Part shown: in pieces, positions 36,092 to 45,111 of the stretch
Layout: each line of letters begins with the position of its first letter
Numbering within the stretch: position 1 is the first letter of the stretch
NCBI RefSeq assembly: GCF_016862895.1
Contig: NZ_BONV01000003.1
Location: 186,001-250,000, forward strand
From: Planotetraspora kaengkrachanensis
GTDB taxonomy: Bacteria; Actinomycetota; Actinomycetes; Streptosporangiales; Streptosporangiaceae
Reading direction: 5' to 3'
DNA length: 64,000 bases
Program-made: the position numbers and the translations under genes
Notes under the pieces: model-generated
The model's input: the letters and a program-made list of their open reading frames with translations, nothing else
The model's database searches: none
What the model was told of the DNA's origin: nothing

Positions 36092-36517
36092 TCATCGGGT
36101 GATGCGCTCGACGCCGAGCTGGCTGAGCATCTCGAGCTGGTCGTAGTAGACGCGCTGGCTGGCGATCAGCCCGTCGTCGTCCATGGTGCGGAAATCACAG
36201 CCCCGGACGACGACGTGCCGGCCGGTGGGCCCGGCCACCTCTCCGTCGGGCAGCAGGAACGGTCCCCCGTGGGTGCTCGTGACCGTCCACTCCATCACCG
36301 TGAGATCCCCGCACACCCCCTTGCTTGTGGGCGTCAGCGTGATGTCCGGGAACCCCTCGAGGTAGAGCGCGAAATAGGACGCGATCTGCTCCCGCCCCTC
36401 GGCGATTCCGCCCGGGCACACATAGACACCGCACGGGCTGAAGAAACCGGCCGCCTTCTCGAAGTCGTGCGCGTTGAACGCGTCGATCATGCCGTCCGTG
36501 ACTTCGTGGTCAAGCAT
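36092..36517 (-). CDS. SnoaL/NTF2-like protein
   Basis: Small alpha+beta barrel protein of 141 residues. The N-terminal helix-rich part (VTDGMIDAFNAHDFEKAAGFF) and the strands with VMEWTVTSTHGGPFLLP match the SnoaL-like polyketide-cyclase/NTF2 superfamily, which includes cyclases, isomerases and ligand carriers. The start ATG at 36517 shares one base with the stop of the histidine kinase gene (TGATG), so the two are translationally coupled. It might bind a small molecule connected with the kinase. No enzymatic activity can be assigned. Confidence 0.83.
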   Translation of the reverse strand: MLDHEVTDGMIDAFNAHDFEKAAGFFSPCGVYVCPGGIAEGREQIASYFALYLEGFPDITLTPTSKGVCGDLTVMEWTVTSTHGGPFLLPDGEVAGPTGRHVVVRGCDFRTMDDDGLIASQRVYYDQLEMLSQLGVERITR

Positions 36518-37953
36518 CAGGAGAACTCCTCGACGGGGACGTCCGGCGTGCTTGCCTGCATCGCCGGAGTGAGGGGGAGCCGCAGAACGAATCGTGCGCC
36601 TCGCGGCGAGTCCTCGATCCGCAGCGTTCCGTTGTGGGCGTGGGCGATGTCCCGGGAGATGGCCAGTCCGAGCCCGCTGCCCCCGGGTTCGCGGCGCAGC
36701 CCGTCGTCCAGGCGGACGAAGCGTTCGAAGACACGCTCGCGATCCTGCGGCGCGATGCCGTCGCCGTCGTCGCACACCGTGACGACGGCCTGGCCGTCCA
36801 CGAGTTCGGCGACGACCTCGACTCGGGTCCCGGCGTGCCGCCTGGCGTTGGTCAGGAGGTTGTCGACGACCCGGATCAACTGGATCCGGCTGCCCATGAC
36901 GATCAGATCGCGGCGGGCGCGGACGTGCACCGGCACGCCGCCCACCTCCGCCGCCGCCTCCTCGATCACCAGGGCGCCGACGTCGACCGGCTCGCGGGCG
37001 GCCGGATCGCCGGCGCGGAGGCGGGCCAGCACGAGCAGGTCGTCGACGATCGTCTCCAGCCGATCGGTGACCGTCAGCGCATCCCGGATGGTCTCGTGGG
37101 GGTCGACCTCGTCGGGGTAGAGCATCGCCTCCTCGAGCCGGGCACGCAGAGCGGTGAGCGGCGTCCTGAGCTCATGAGAGGTGGTGGAGGCGAACCGGCG
37201 TTGCTGTTTCACCGACTCCTCCAGCCGGGCCAGGGTCCGGTTGGCGGTGCGGGCGAGCAGCGCGTACTCGGAGCGGCCCGGCGGCTCGGGCACCCGCAGG
37301 CTCAGGTCGCTCGCGGTGATCTCGGCCATGGTCGCGCGGATCGCGGTCACCCGGCCCAGGGTGCGCCCCGCCAGCCACCAGTTGCCCCAGGCGATGAGGG
37401 CGGCGATCAGCACGATCCCCCCCGCGGTGAGGAACGCCAGGCGGTGCGACGCGAGGATGGCCGGTTCCGCCGTCCCCGCGTAGAGATAGTGCGGCTCACC
37501 GTTCCAGATCTCGCGGGTCTCCAGTGGCGCGACCCGCACGGCGGCGAGCATGACGCACTCCCCCCGCGCCGAGCACACGGTGTGGCTCTGCATCCGGTCG
37601 TCGATGGGGGGACGCGCCGTGCTCAGGGCCGGCCTGCCCGCCGCCGCGGGGCTGGCCGTCACGACCCGGCCGCGGGAGTCGACGAGCTGGATCAGGTCGA
37701 TGCGCGTCTTCGGAACCGGCCTCGGCGTGTAGCCGGGCCGTACGGTGCCGAGATAGTTCCCGGCGGCCCTCTGCGCCTCCTGGAAGATCTGGGCCTGGAT
37801 TCCGTCGACCACCAGGCGGTCGATGCTCGCGCCGATCGCGGTCAGGAAGATCAGGGCCAGTCCTGCCACTGCCATGGTGGTGCGGGTGCGGAGCGAGTCC
37901 GGCAGAAACAGTGCGCGGAGCGAGTCCGGCAGAAGCAATCGTCCGCCTCCCAA
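36517..37953 (-). CDS. Sensor histidine kinase, orphan, paralogue of the 33.9-kb kinase
   Basis: Membrane kinase of 478 residues. Transmembrane spans lie near 26-46 and 173-195; between them is a sensor domain with C127 and C133 (VCSARGEC) at the same place as the cysteine pair of the paralogue. A HAMP segment is followed by H260 in STTSHELRTP (canonical H-box) and an ATPase domain with LLTNARRHA, DDGDGIAPQDRE and GSGLGLAISRDI. The shared sensor motif IDLIQ(L/V)V identifies the two kinases as duplicates. No response regulator is adjacent. The N-terminus contains a 27-bp in-frame duplication. Translation is coupled to the SnoaL-like gene. Confidence 0.92.
   Translation of the reverse strand: MGGGRLLLPDSLRALFLPDSLRTRTTMAVAGLALIFLTAIGASIDRLVVDGIQAQIFQEAQRAAGNYLGTVRPGYTPRPVPKTRIDLIQLVDSRGRVVTASPAAAGRPALSTARPPIDDRMQSHTVCSARGECVMLAAVRVAPLETREIWNGEPHYLYAGTAEPAILASHRLAFLTAGGIVLIAALIAWGNWWLAGRTLGRVTAIRATMAEITASDLSLRVPEPPGRSEYALLARTANRTLARLEESVKQQRRFASTTSHELRTPLTALRARLEEAMLYPDEVDPHETIRDALTVTDRLETIVDDLLVLARLRAGDPAAREPVDVGALVIEEAAAEVGGVPVHVRARRDLIVMGSRIQLIRVVDNLLTNARRHAGTRVEVVAELVDGQAVVTVCDDGDGIAPQDRERVFERFVRLDDGLRREPGGSGLGLAISRDIAHAHNGTLRIEDSPRGARFVLRLPLTPAMQASTPDVPVEEFS
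37888..37934. repeat. 27-bp-period duplication inside the kinase start
   Basis: GCGGAGCGAGTCCGGCAGAA occurs at 37888-37907 and 37915-37934. The duplication is in frame and repeats LPDSLR nine residues apart in the cytoplasmic N-terminus. It is probably a recent slippage; the true start may lie after it. Confidence 0.8.
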
Positions 37954-38311
37954 TGCGGCTCACTCTCTTGGGGCAAATGTCCACGTAAGTCCCAAATAGA
38001 AGGTATCTGCGCGGCATTGATGGGCGGCCGAAACAAGGACAAAAGCAGACCGTCTCATTACCTGTGGGAATGGCCACACCTCCGGCCACACCGCCGGAAT
38101 GCGTGCGGTCCGGCCCCGGCCGCACGAGCGCCACGGCCGGTCTCCGAACAGGTCGCGAGCGGGAGCGCCGGTCCGCCACAGGCGGCGCGTTGCGCCACGC
38201 ATCTACCACGATTTAGCCCGATATGTCGCCTCTTGACATGAGTCCTACGCCGGGTCACTCTGTTGCGCATAGCGCTGCTTGTTCCGTCAGACGAAACTTG
38301 GGGTTTGCCGC
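37954..38311. other. 358-bp gap between the kinase and the ferredoxin gene
   Basis: No convincing gene was found. The kinase-proximal half is comparatively AT-rich and holds no clear promoter pair. The distal part contains TTGACA at 38233-38238 and the motif described at 38257-38275. The middle is GC-rich with several partial inverted repeats (for example around the run of CCGG at 38110-38145) but no hairpin convincing enough to call. Confidence 0.5.
38233..38275 (+). promoter_or_regulatory. Promoter and shared motif upstream of the Rieske ferredoxin operon
   Basis: TTGACA (38233-38238) is followed 18 bp later by ACTCTGTTGCG and then CGC, giving CTGTTGCG-N5-CGC (motif core 38262-38275). The same motif lies in front of betA and the dimethylglycine oxidase gene; the latter shares the TTGACA/ACTCTGTTGCG order. 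It is a candidate site for the IclR-family regulator. Confidence 0.5.
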
Positions 38312-38662
38312 ATGATCCCTGCGTGTCCCCTCGCGGCCCTTCCCCGGGGCGAGGCATTCCGGCTCGACACCGTCGAACCGCCGATCGCGGTCTTCCACAC
38401 CGACGACGGCGAGCTGTACGCCGTCGACGACACGTGCACCCACCAGGACGCCTCACTCGCCGACGGCTGGCTGGAGGGATGCGAGGTGGAATGCCCGCTG
38501 CACGCCTCCCGCTTCGACCTCCGGACCGGCGAGGTGGACGCGCCCCCGGCCAAGCTGCCGGTCAGGACGCACGGCGTCGTGGTCGAGGACGGCACCGTCT
38601 ACGTGGTGCCGTCGGACCTGCCGCCCAACCTGCCGCCAGGGGCCCGCGCGAGGACCGCGTGA
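38312..38662 (+). CDS. Rieske-type [2Fe-2S] ferredoxin
   Basis: Electron carrier of 116 residues. The Rieske cluster ligands are C42-T-H44 and C61-P-L-H64 (DTCTHQDASL and ECPLHASRF), with normal spacing. There is no signal peptide, so it is cytoplasmic and of the oxygenase-ferredoxin (BphA3-like) type. It is first in an operon with an FAD reductase (7 bp downstream) and a Rieske oxygenase. The predicted chain is NAD(P)H to reductase to ferredoxin to oxygenase. The start at 38312 is preceded by TTGGGGT. Confidence 0.93.
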   Translation: MIPACPLAALPRGEAFRLDTVEPPIAVFHTDDGELYAVDDTCTHQDASLADGWLEGCEVECPLHASRFDLRTGEVDAPPAKLPVRTHGVVVEDGTVYVVPSDLPPNLPPGARARTA

Positions 38663-38669
38663 GGCCGGC

Positions 38670-39839
38670 ATGAGGTCCGTCGCGGTCATCGGGGCCTCTC
38701 TCGCGGGCCTTTACGCCGCCCGTGCCCTGCGTGACCAGGGGTTCGACGGCACGCTCACGATCGTGGGATCCGAGCGCCACCGCCCCTACGACCGGCCTCC
38801 GCTGTCCAAGGAGTTCCTCGCGGGCCGGATGACCGAGGCCGACCTCGCACTAGAGACCGACGACGAGGATCTCGCCGCCGAGTGGCGCCTGGGCGTCCGC
38901 GCCTCCGGGCTCGACCCGCGCGACCGCCGCGTCCTGCTCGCCGACGGAACCTCGATCGCCGCCGACGGCGTCGTCGTGGCGACCGGCGCCACCGCCCGCA
39001 CCCTGCCCGGCGACTCCCCCACACTGGAGGGGGTCCACACCCTCCGCACGCTCGACGACGCGTCGGCGCTGCGCGCCGACCTCGTGCCCGGCCGCCGGCT
39101 GGTCGTCATCGGCGCCGGATTCATCGGGGCCGAGGTCGCGTCCACGGCTTGTGAGCTCGGCCTCGGCGTGACCATCGTGGAGACGGCTCCTGCGCCGCTC
39201 GCCCGCGCGCTCGGCGGGGAGATGGGCACCGCGCTCGGCGCGCTCCACGAAGAACGCGGAGTCGGGCTGATCTGCGGCGTGGCCGTACAGGCCCTGACCG
39301 GAGGTGACCGCGTCGACGGAGTGCTGCTCGCCGACGGACAGCGGCTCGACGCGGACGTCGTGCTCGTCGGCATCGGCGCGCGGCCCGAGATCGGATGGCT
39401 GGAGGGCAGCGGGGTCGAACTCGGCGACGGCGTGCTGTGCGACTCCGGAGGAGGCACGAGCCTGCCCGGCGTCGTGGCGGTCGGCGACTGCGCCGCCTGG
39501 TTCGACCCGGGGCTCGGGCGCCACCACCGGGTCGAGCACTGGACCGGCGCGGTGCAGCGGCCCGCGGCGGCCACCGCGACGCTCCTTTCCGGCGGGTCCG
39601 CCCCCGCCCCTCCGCAGGCGCCGCCGTACCTCTGGTCCGACCAGTACGGCATGCGGATCCAGTTCGCCGGTCACACCCTCCCCGGTGACACGGTCACCGT
39701 CGAGGAGGGCGACGTGGCGGCGCGCAGCTTCCTCGCCGTCTACCGGCGCGAGGACCGGCCCGTCGCGGTGCTCGGGGTGGACCAGGTCCGCCAGTTCACC
39801 CGGTGGCGCCGCAGGCTAGCCACCGTCAACACGGGTTGA
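38670..39839 (+). CDS. FAD-dependent ferredoxin reductase (BphA4/RhdA4 type)
   Basis: Pyridine-nucleotide-disulfide-fold reductase of 389 residues. The FAD site is VAVIGASLAGLYAARAL at the N-terminus, the NAD(P) site LVVIGAGFIGAEVASTACEL near 147, and the second FAD motif VVAVGDCAAWFD near 270. The Pro-rich RPYDRPPLSKE is typical of oxygenase-coupled ferredoxin reductases. The position between the Rieske ferredoxin and the oxygenase gene makes the pairing clear. Usual betaine demethylase systems use a fused FMN/[2Fe-2S] reductase instead. Confidence 0.93.
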   Translation: MRSVAVIGASLAGLYAARALRDQGFDGTLTIVGSERHRPYDRPPLSKEFLAGRMTEADLALETDDEDLAAEWRLGVRASGLDPRDRRVLLADGTSIAADGVVVATGATARTLPGDSPTLEGVHTLRTLDDASALRADLVPGRRLVVIGAGFIGAEVASTACELGLGVTIVETAPAPLARALGGEMGTALGALHEERGVGLICGVAVQALTGGDRVDGVLLADGQRLDADVVLVGIGARPEIGWLEGSGVELGDGVLCDSGGGTSLPGVVAVGDCAAWFDPGLGRHHRVEHWTGAVQRPAAATATLLSGGSAPAPPQAPPYLWSDQYGMRIQFAGHTLPGDTVTVEEGDVAARSFLAVYRREDRPVAVLGVDQVRQFTRWRRRLATVNTG

Positions 39840-39911
39840 GGGATAGGGAGTGCATGTGAACCAGCCATCGGCCGCCGCATCCACAGGTACACGGCCCGTT
39901 GAGGAGGCGGC

Positions 39912-41042
39912 GTGACCACGAGCAGCCTTCCCCAGAGCCTGATCACCACCCTGCCGGGCGGCCACTACACCGACGAGAACGTCTTCGCCCTCGAGCAGGC
40001 GCGGGTCTTCGAGTCCATGTGGACGTGCGTCGTGCGCGCGGCCGACCTCGCCAAGCCGGGCGCGTTCAAGACCGTGCAGGTGGGCCGGGAGAGCGTGCTC
40101 GTGACGCGGGCGCGCGACAACTCGATCCGCGCGTTCCTCAACGTGTGCCGCCACCGCGGCGCGCGGATCAGGACCGAGGAGTGCGGCGAGGTCAAGCGGG
40201 CATTCCAGTGCCCCTACCACGCGTGGACGTACGACCTCGAGGGCAAGCTGATCGCCGCGCCCAACCTCACCAAGATGCCCGACATCGACCGGGTCGAGTA
40301 CGGCCTGATCAACGTGCACGTCCGTGAGTGGCTCGGGTACGTCTGGGTGAATCTGTCCGACGAGCCCGTGCCCTTCGAGGAGGAGGTGCAGGGCCAGATC
40401 GTGGAGCGGCTCGGCGACCTCGGCTCCATCGAGAACTACGACATCCCGAACCTCGGGCTGGCCCGGCGGACCGTCTACGACGTGAAGTCGAACTGGAAGC
40501 TCATCGTCGAGAACTTCATGGAGTGCTACCACTGCGCGACGATCCACCCGGAGCTCACCGAGGTGATCCCGGAGTTCGCCGACGGGCTCGCCACGCAGCT
40601 GTCCGTGGGTCACGGGGCCGAGTTCGGCGAAGACATCGAGGGCTTCACGGTGGACGGATCGGCCGGCGCCGACCGGATCGACGGAGTGAGCGAGGACCAG
40701 GACCGCCGCTACTACGGGCTCACGGTCAAGCCGCTGATGTTCCTCAACCTCGTGCCCGACCACGTGATCCTGCACCGGATGTTCCCGCTCGCGGTGGACC
40801 GCACGGTGGTCGAGTGCGACTGGCTGTTCCGCAAGGACGTGGTCGACAGCGGCCGCGACCTCGACGCCTCCATCGAGCTCTTCCACCGGGTCAACGTGCA
40901 GGACTTCGAGGCGTGTGAGCGGACCCAGCTCGGGATGGGCTCGCGCGCGTACGCCAAGGGCGGGGTGCTCGTGCCGAGCGAGCACCACATCGGCGGCTTC
41001 CACGAGTGGGTGCTCGACCGCCTGGGCACCTCGCTCGCCTAG
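39912..41042 (+). CDS. Rieske oxygenase alpha subunit, probable glycine-betaine demethylating monooxygenase (GbcA/CntA group)
   Basis: Non-haem iron oxygenase of 376 residues. The Rieske centre is C79-R-H81 and C100-PYH103 (NVCRHRG, CPYHAW). The mononuclear iron site is in NFMECYHCATIHPEL with H207 and H212. The bridging acid is E204; aromatic-ring oxygenases have Asp here, while the quaternary-amine group (choline monooxygenase, carnitine oxygenase CntA, GbcA) has Glu. With betAB, dimethylglycine oxidase and sarcosine oxidase in the same block, glycine betaine is the likely substrate, giving dimethylglycine and formaldehyde. The GTG at 39912 follows GAGGAGG. Stachydrine or carnitine remain possible substrates. 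Confidence 0.85.
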   Translation: MTTSSLPQSLITTLPGGHYTDENVFALEQARVFESMWTCVVRAADLAKPGAFKTVQVGRESVLVTRARDNSIRAFLNVCRHRGARIRTEECGEVKRAFQCPYHAWTYDLEGKLIAAPNLTKMPDIDRVEYGLINVHVREWLGYVWVNLSDEPVPFEEEVQGQIVERLGDLGSIENYDIPNLGLARRTVYDVKSNWKLIVENFMECYHCATIHPELTEVIPEFADGLATQLSVGHGAEFGEDIEGFTVDGSAGADRIDGVSEDQDRRYYGLTVKPLMFLNLVPDHVILHRMFPLAVDRTVVECDWLFRKDVVDSGRDLDASIELFHRVNVQDFEACERTQLGMGSRAYAKGGVLVPSEHHIGGFHEWVLDRLGTSLA

Positions 41043-41096
41043 TCCGCACGACCCGGCAGGCGGTGGCGAGTGATCTCCTCGGAATCGCCGGACGGC

Positions 41097-41885
41097 TCAG
41101 CCGCCGTACCCCATTCGGCGGCTGATGTCGTCCGCCCCGGCGATGAGGATCGGCGCGAGTTCGTGCATCCGCTTCTCGCTGAAGCGGTAGGCGGGGCCCG
41201 AGGCGCTGACGGCGGCGAAGACCTCGCCGTCGTGGGAGCGGATGGGCGCCGCGATGGCGTTCAGCCCGATCTCGTACTCCTCCACGGTCACCGCGTACCC
41301 GCGTTCCCTGGCCTCGGCGAGCTCCGCGTTCAGTCCCTCGGCCGAGGTGATCGTCGCGGAGGTGTACCTCTCGAGGCCGGCGGCTCCAAGCAGTTCTTCT
41401 CGCTGCCGTTCGTCCAGGTGGGCGAGCAGGACCTTGCCGCTGGACGTGGCGTGCAGCGGGGTGAGCTGGCCGACCCAGTTGTGCGCGGTGACCGCGGCCG
41501 GGCCGCGGACCTGGTCGAGGTTGACCGCGTAGTGGGAACGCGCGACGGCCAGGTTCACCGTCTCGCCGATCTCGTCGGCGAGACGGCGGCACACCGGACG
41601 GCTCTGCTGGGTGAGGTCGAGCCTGGCCGCGACGCCGCCGGCGAGCCGGACGATCCCGAAGCTCAGCCGGTACTTGCCCCGGTCCTCGGCCTGCTCCACG
41701 AGACCCCGGGCCTCCAGCGCTCCGAGCAGGCGGAACGCCGTCGACTTGTGCACGTCGATCTCCAGGGCGATCTCGCTCACACCGGCCTCGCGCCGCCGGG
41801 AGAGGATCTCCAGGATGCTGATCGCGCGATCGACGGACTGGACGCCGCCGCCCTCGGCTCGTGCACTGGAAGATTCTTCGGCCAT
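41097..41885 (-). CDS. IclR-family regulator of the choline/betaine block
   Basis: Regulator of 262 residues. Winged helix at about 15-80 (SVDRAISILEILSRRREAGV, EIALEIDVHKSTAFRLLGAL) and IclR effector domain from about 85 (LHATSSGKVLLAHL, YEIGLNAIAAPIRSHDGEV). The ATG at 41885 was chosen because an upstream GTG at 41942 would run through the operator-like region. The gene is divergent from betAB and lies behind the Rieske oxygenase operon, so it is placed between the two catabolic arms. Shared motifs at 38262, 41927 and 46969 are its candidate sites. Repressor or activator role is open. Confidence 0.9.
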   Translation of the reverse strand: MAEESSSARAEGGGVQSVDRAISILEILSRRREAGVSEIALEIDVHKSTAFRLLGALEARGLVEQAEDRGKYRLSFGIVRLAGGVAARLDLTQQSRPVCRRLADEIGETVNLAVARSHYAVNLDQVRGPAAVTAHNWVGQLTPLHATSSGKVLLAHLDERQREELLGAAGLERYTSATITSAEGLNAELAEARERGYAVTVEEYEIGLNAIAAPIRSHDGEVFAAVSASGPAYRFSEKRMHELAPILIAGADDISRRMGYGG

Positions 41886-41904
41886 AGCCGGACTGTAGCG
41901 CGCG

Positions 41905-41926
41905 AGCCGGACCGGACGGTCCGGCT
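41905..41926. promoter_or_regulatory. Inverted repeat between the IclR gene and betA
   Basis: AGCCGGACC-GGAC-GGTCCGGCT, two perfect 9-bp arms, lies 20 bp before the IclR start. It would be an operator for autoregulation or a leader hairpin in the IclR mRNA. Confidence 0.6.
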
Positions 41927-41940
41927 GTTGCGAATTACGC
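41927..41940 (+). promoter_or_regulatory. Shared motif upstream of betA
   Basis: GTTGCGAATTACGC, preceded by CT, fits CTGTTGCG-N5-CGC, and its core TGCG-N5-CGCA is an inverted repeat. It is followed by a -10-like TATCAT at 41960-41965. Copies occur before the ferredoxin operon and the dimethylglycine oxidase gene. Confidence 0.5.
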
Positions 41941-41983
41941 ACCCCATTGCACAGACCAATATCATCCTGCCCGGGAGGCAGAC

Positions 41984-43618
41984 ATGTACGACTTCGTCAT
42001 AGTCGGCGGTGGATCGGCCGGAAGCGCCTTAGCGAACCGGTTGTCGGCCGACCCGTCGAACCGGGTGCTCGTGCTGGAGGCCGGCAGACCGGACTACCTC
42101 TGGGACGTCTTCATCCACATGCCCGCGGCGCTGACGTTCCCGATCGGCAGCCGCTTCTACGACTGGAAGTACGAGTCCGAGCCCGAGCCGCACATGAACG
42201 GCCGGCGGATCTACCACGCCAGGGGCAAGGTGCTGGGCGGCTCCAGCAGCATCAACGGCATGATCTTCCAGCGCGGCAACCCCCTGGACTACGAGCGCTG
42301 GGGCGCCGACCCCGGCATGGAGACGTGGGACTTCGCGCACTGCCTGCCGTACTTCAAGCGCATGGAGAACTGCCTCGCCGCCGACCCCGACGACCCGATG
42401 CGCGGGCACGACGGCCCGCTGGTGCTCGAGCGCGGCCCGGTCGCCAACCCGCTGTTCTCGGCCTTCTTCGAGGCCGTCCAGGAGGCGGGCTATCCGCTGA
42501 CCGACGACGTGAACGGCTACCGGCAGGAGGGCTTCGCCCGCTTCGACCGCAACCTCCGGCGAGGACGGCGCCTGTCCGCCGCCCGCGCGTACCTCCACCC
42601 GGTGAAGAACCGGCCCAACCTGGAGATCAAGACCCGGGCGTTCGTCACGAAGATCCTCTTCGAGGGGAAGCGGGCGGTCGGCGTCGAGTACAACGGCAAG
42701 ACCGTCCGGGCCGGCGAGGTGATCCTCTGCGGCGGCGCGATCAACTCGCCCCAGCTGCTCCAGCTCTCCGGCGTCGGCAACGCCGCCGAGCTCAAGGCCC
42801 TCGGCGTCGACGTCGTCCATGACCTGCCCGGCGTCGGCGAGAACCTCCAGGACCACCTCGAGGTCTACATCCAGTACGGCTGCAAGCAGCCCGTCTCACT
42901 GCAGCCGGCGATGAAGCTGCACAAGCGGCCGTGGATCGGGGCGCAGTGGCTGTTCCTGCGCAAGGGCCCGGGGGCGAGCAACCACTTCGAGGCCGGCGGG
43001 TTCACCCGGAGCAACGACGACGTCGAATATCCGAACCTGATGTTCCACTTCCTGCCCGTCGCCGTCCGTTATGACGGCAGCTCTCCCGCGGGCGGTCACG
43101 GCTACCAGGTGCACATCGGGCCCATGTACTCCGACGCCCGCGGCTCCGTGAAGATCAAGAGCACGGACCCCCGGGAGCATCCCGCGCTCCGGTTCAACTA
43201 CCTGTCCACCGACCAGGACCGGCGTGAGTGGGTCGAGGCCGTACGGGTGGCCCGCGACATCCTCAACCAGCCCGCGATGAATCCGTACAACGCCGGGGAG
43301 ATCTCGCCCGGGCCCTCGGTGGAGACCGACCAGGAGATCCTGGACTGGGTGGCCAGGGACGGCGAGACCGCCCTGCACCCCTCGTGCACGGCGCGGATGG
43401 GCGTCGACGACCTCTCCGTGGTCGACCCGCTGACCATGAGGGTGCACGGCCTGGAGGGCCTGCGGGTGGTGGACGCCTCGGTCATGCCGTACGTGACGAA
43501 CGGCAACATCTACGCCCCGGTGATGATGCTGGCGGAGAAGTCGGCCGACCTGATCCTCGGCGACACCCCCCTGCCGGCCGAGCCGGTCGAGTTCTACCGC
43601 CACCAGAAGGTGAAGTGA
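41984..43618 (+). CDS. betA: Choline dehydrogenase (GMC oxidoreductase)
   Basis: FAD enzyme of 544 residues, membrane-associated in relatives, that oxidises choline to betaine aldehyde and partly on to betaine. The FAD site is [17 protein letters not shown], then [18 protein letters not shown] (GMC signature 1) and [15 protein letters not shown] (GMC signature 2). The active-site region includes the C-terminal [21 protein letters not shown] with the family's conserved Asn. The start is preceded by GGGAGG. It overlaps betB by GTGA. Context with an aldehyde dehydrogenase and methyl-glycine catabolism supports choline as substrate over other alcohols. Confidence 0.92.
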   Translation: MYDFVIVGGGSAGSALANRLSADPSNRVLVLEAGRPDYLWDVFIHMPAALTFPIGSRFYDWKYESEPEPHMNGRRIYHARGKVLGGSSSINGMIFQRGNPLDYERWGADPGMETWDFAHCLPYFKRMENCLAADPDDPMRGHDGPLVLERGPVANPLFSAFFEAVQEAGYPLTDDVNGYRQEGFARFDRNLRRGRRLSAARAYLHPVKNRPNLEIKTRAFVTKILFEGKRAVGVEYNGKTVRAGEVILCGGAINSPQLLQLSGVGNAAELKALGVDVVHDLPGVGENLQDHLEVYIQYGCKQPVSLQPAMKLHKRPWIGAQWLFLRKGPGASNHFEAGGFTRSNDDVEYPNLMFHFLPVAVRYDGSSPAGGHGYQVHIGPMYSDARGSVKIKSTDPREHPALRFNYLSTDQDRREWVEAVRVARDILNQPAMNPYNAGEISPGPSVETDQEILDWVARDGETALHPSCTARMGVDDLSVVDPLTMRVHGLEGLRVVDASVMPYVTNGNIYAPVMMLAEKSADLILGDTPLPAEPVEFYRHQKVK

Positions 43619-45090
43619 GCGCGTTGAAGGACCTCTACATCGGCGGAACCTGGCGCGAGCCGGTCGCGGGCGGCAGCCGCGAGATCCTGTCGCCGGCCGA
43701 CGGCGGGCTCGTGACGACGGTCGCGGAGGCGACCCGGGCCGACACCGAGCTGGCGATCGCCGCGGCGCGGGCCGCGTTCGACGACGGCCCGTGGCCGCGG
43801 ACGCCGGAGCGGGAGCGTGGAGCGCTGCTGCTGCGCGTGGCCGGCCTCCTGGAGCGCGACCGCAGGGAGATCGCCACGGCCGAGTCGCTCGACACCGGCA
43901 AGCGGCTGGTGGAGAGCGAGTACGACGTCGACGACGTGGTGAAGTGCTTCCGCTACTTCGGCGGCCTCGCCGGCACCGACGCGGGGCGAGTGATCGACAC
44001 CGGCCGTGACGACGCGATCAGCCAGGTGGTGTACGAGCCGGTCGGCGTGTGCGGGCTCATCACCCCGTGGAACTACCCGCTGCTGCAGACCTCGTGGAAG
44101 GTCGCCCCCGCGCTGGTCGCGGGCAACACCTTCGTCCTGAAGCCGAGCGAGCTCACGCCGTCCACCGCGATCATGCTCATGCGGCTGCTCGAGGAGGCCG
44201 GATTGCCCGCGGGCGTGGCCAACCTCGTGCTCGGCGCGGGAGCCTCGGCGGGCGCGCCGCTGGCCGAACACCCCGACGTCGACCTGGTGTCGTTCACCGG
44301 CGGCCTGGCCACGGGGCGGACCGTCATGGCCTCCGCGGCCGCGACCGTGAAGAAGGTCGCCCTCGAGCTCGGCGGCAAGAACCCCAACATCGTCTTCGCC
44401 GACGCCGACTTCGAGGCGGCCGTCGACTTCGCGCTCACCGCCGTCTTCCTCCACTCGGGACAGGTCTGCTCGGCGGGCGCGCGGCTGCTCGTCGAGGACT
44501 CGCTGCACGACGCCTTCGTCGACGAGGTCGTACGGCGGGCCTCCCGCATCCGCCTCGGCGGGCCGTTCGACCCCGAGGCGGAGACGGGACCGCTGATCTC
44601 GGCCGCCCACCTGGCCAAGGTCGAGGCGTACGTCGCGGCCGGGATCGCCGAGGGCGCGGTGCTGCGGTGCGGAGGGGAACGTCTTCCCGGAAAGGGCCAC
44701 TTCTACCCGCCGACCGTGCTGGACGAGTGCCACCGGGAGATGCGGGTGGTCCGGGAGGAGTCGTTCGGGCCGGTCCTGACGGTCGAGCGGTTCAGGGACG
44801 AGGACGAGGCGGTCCGGCTGGGCAACGACACCGACTACGGCCTGGCGGGCGCGGTGTGGACCCGGGACGCGGGCAAGGCCGCCCGGGTGGCCGGGCGGCT
44901 GCGCCACGGAACGGTGTGGATCAACGACTACCACCCGTACGTGCCGCAGGCGGAGTGGGGCGGGTTCAAGCAGTCCGGCGTGGGGCGTGAGCTGGGACCG
45001 ACCGGTCTCAACGAATACCGCGAGCCCAAGCACATATGGCAGAACATCTCCCCCGCCCCCCAGAACTGGTTCACCCCCCCTTCCGCGTGA
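43615..45090 (+). CDS. betB: Betaine-aldehyde dehydrogenase
   Basis: NAD(P)-dependent aldehyde dehydrogenase of 491 residues converting betaine aldehyde to glycine betaine. Key sites are the cofactor loop [20 protein letters not shown], the general-base Glu in LELGGKNPN and the catalytic Cys in [12 protein letters not shown]. The GTG at 43615 overlaps the betA stop codon. Its final codons lie inside an 18-bp duplication: CCCCCCTTCCGCGTGATC occurs at 45075 and again just after the stop at 45094. The GTGATC of these copies belongs to the intergenic repeat family that begins here. Confidence 0.93.
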   Translation: MSALKDLYIGGTWREPVAGGSREILSPADGGLVTTVAEATRADTELAIAAARAAFDDGPWPRTPERERGALLLRVAGLLERDRREIATAESLDTGKRLVESEYDVDDVVKCFRYFGGLAGTDAGRVIDTGRDDAISQVVYEPVGVCGLITPWNYPLLQTSWKVAPALVAGNTFVLKPSELTPSTAIMLMRLLEEAGLPAGVANLVLGAGASAGAPLAEHPDVDLVSFTGGLATGRTVMASAAATVKKVALELGGKNPNIVFADADFEAAVDFALTAVFLHSGQVCSAGARLLVEDSLHDAFVDEVVRRASRIRLGGPFDPEAETGPLISAAHLAKVEAYVAAGIAEGAVLRCGGERLPGKGHFYPPTVLDECHREMRVVREESFGPVLTVERFRDEDEAVRLGNDTDYGLAGAVWTRDAGKAARVAGRLRHGTVWINDYHPYVPQAEWGGFKQSGVGRELGPTGLNEYREPKHIWQNISPAPQNWFTPPSA

Positions 45091-45111
45091 TCGCCCCCCT
45101 TCCGCGTGATC
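45075..45111. repeat. 18-bp duplication at the betB stop codon
   Basis: CCCCCCTTCCGCGTGATC at 45075-45092 and 45094-45111 (period 19). The first copy contains the betB stop codon; the second runs into the first GTGATCATGCAC repeat. It looks like a junction duplication. Confidence 0.75.

Noticed and set aside
38670-39839. Nitrite reductase or rubredoxin reductase
   Set aside because: The gene order ferredoxin-reductase-oxygenase and the RPYDRPPLSKE motif point to an oxygenase ferredoxin reductase.
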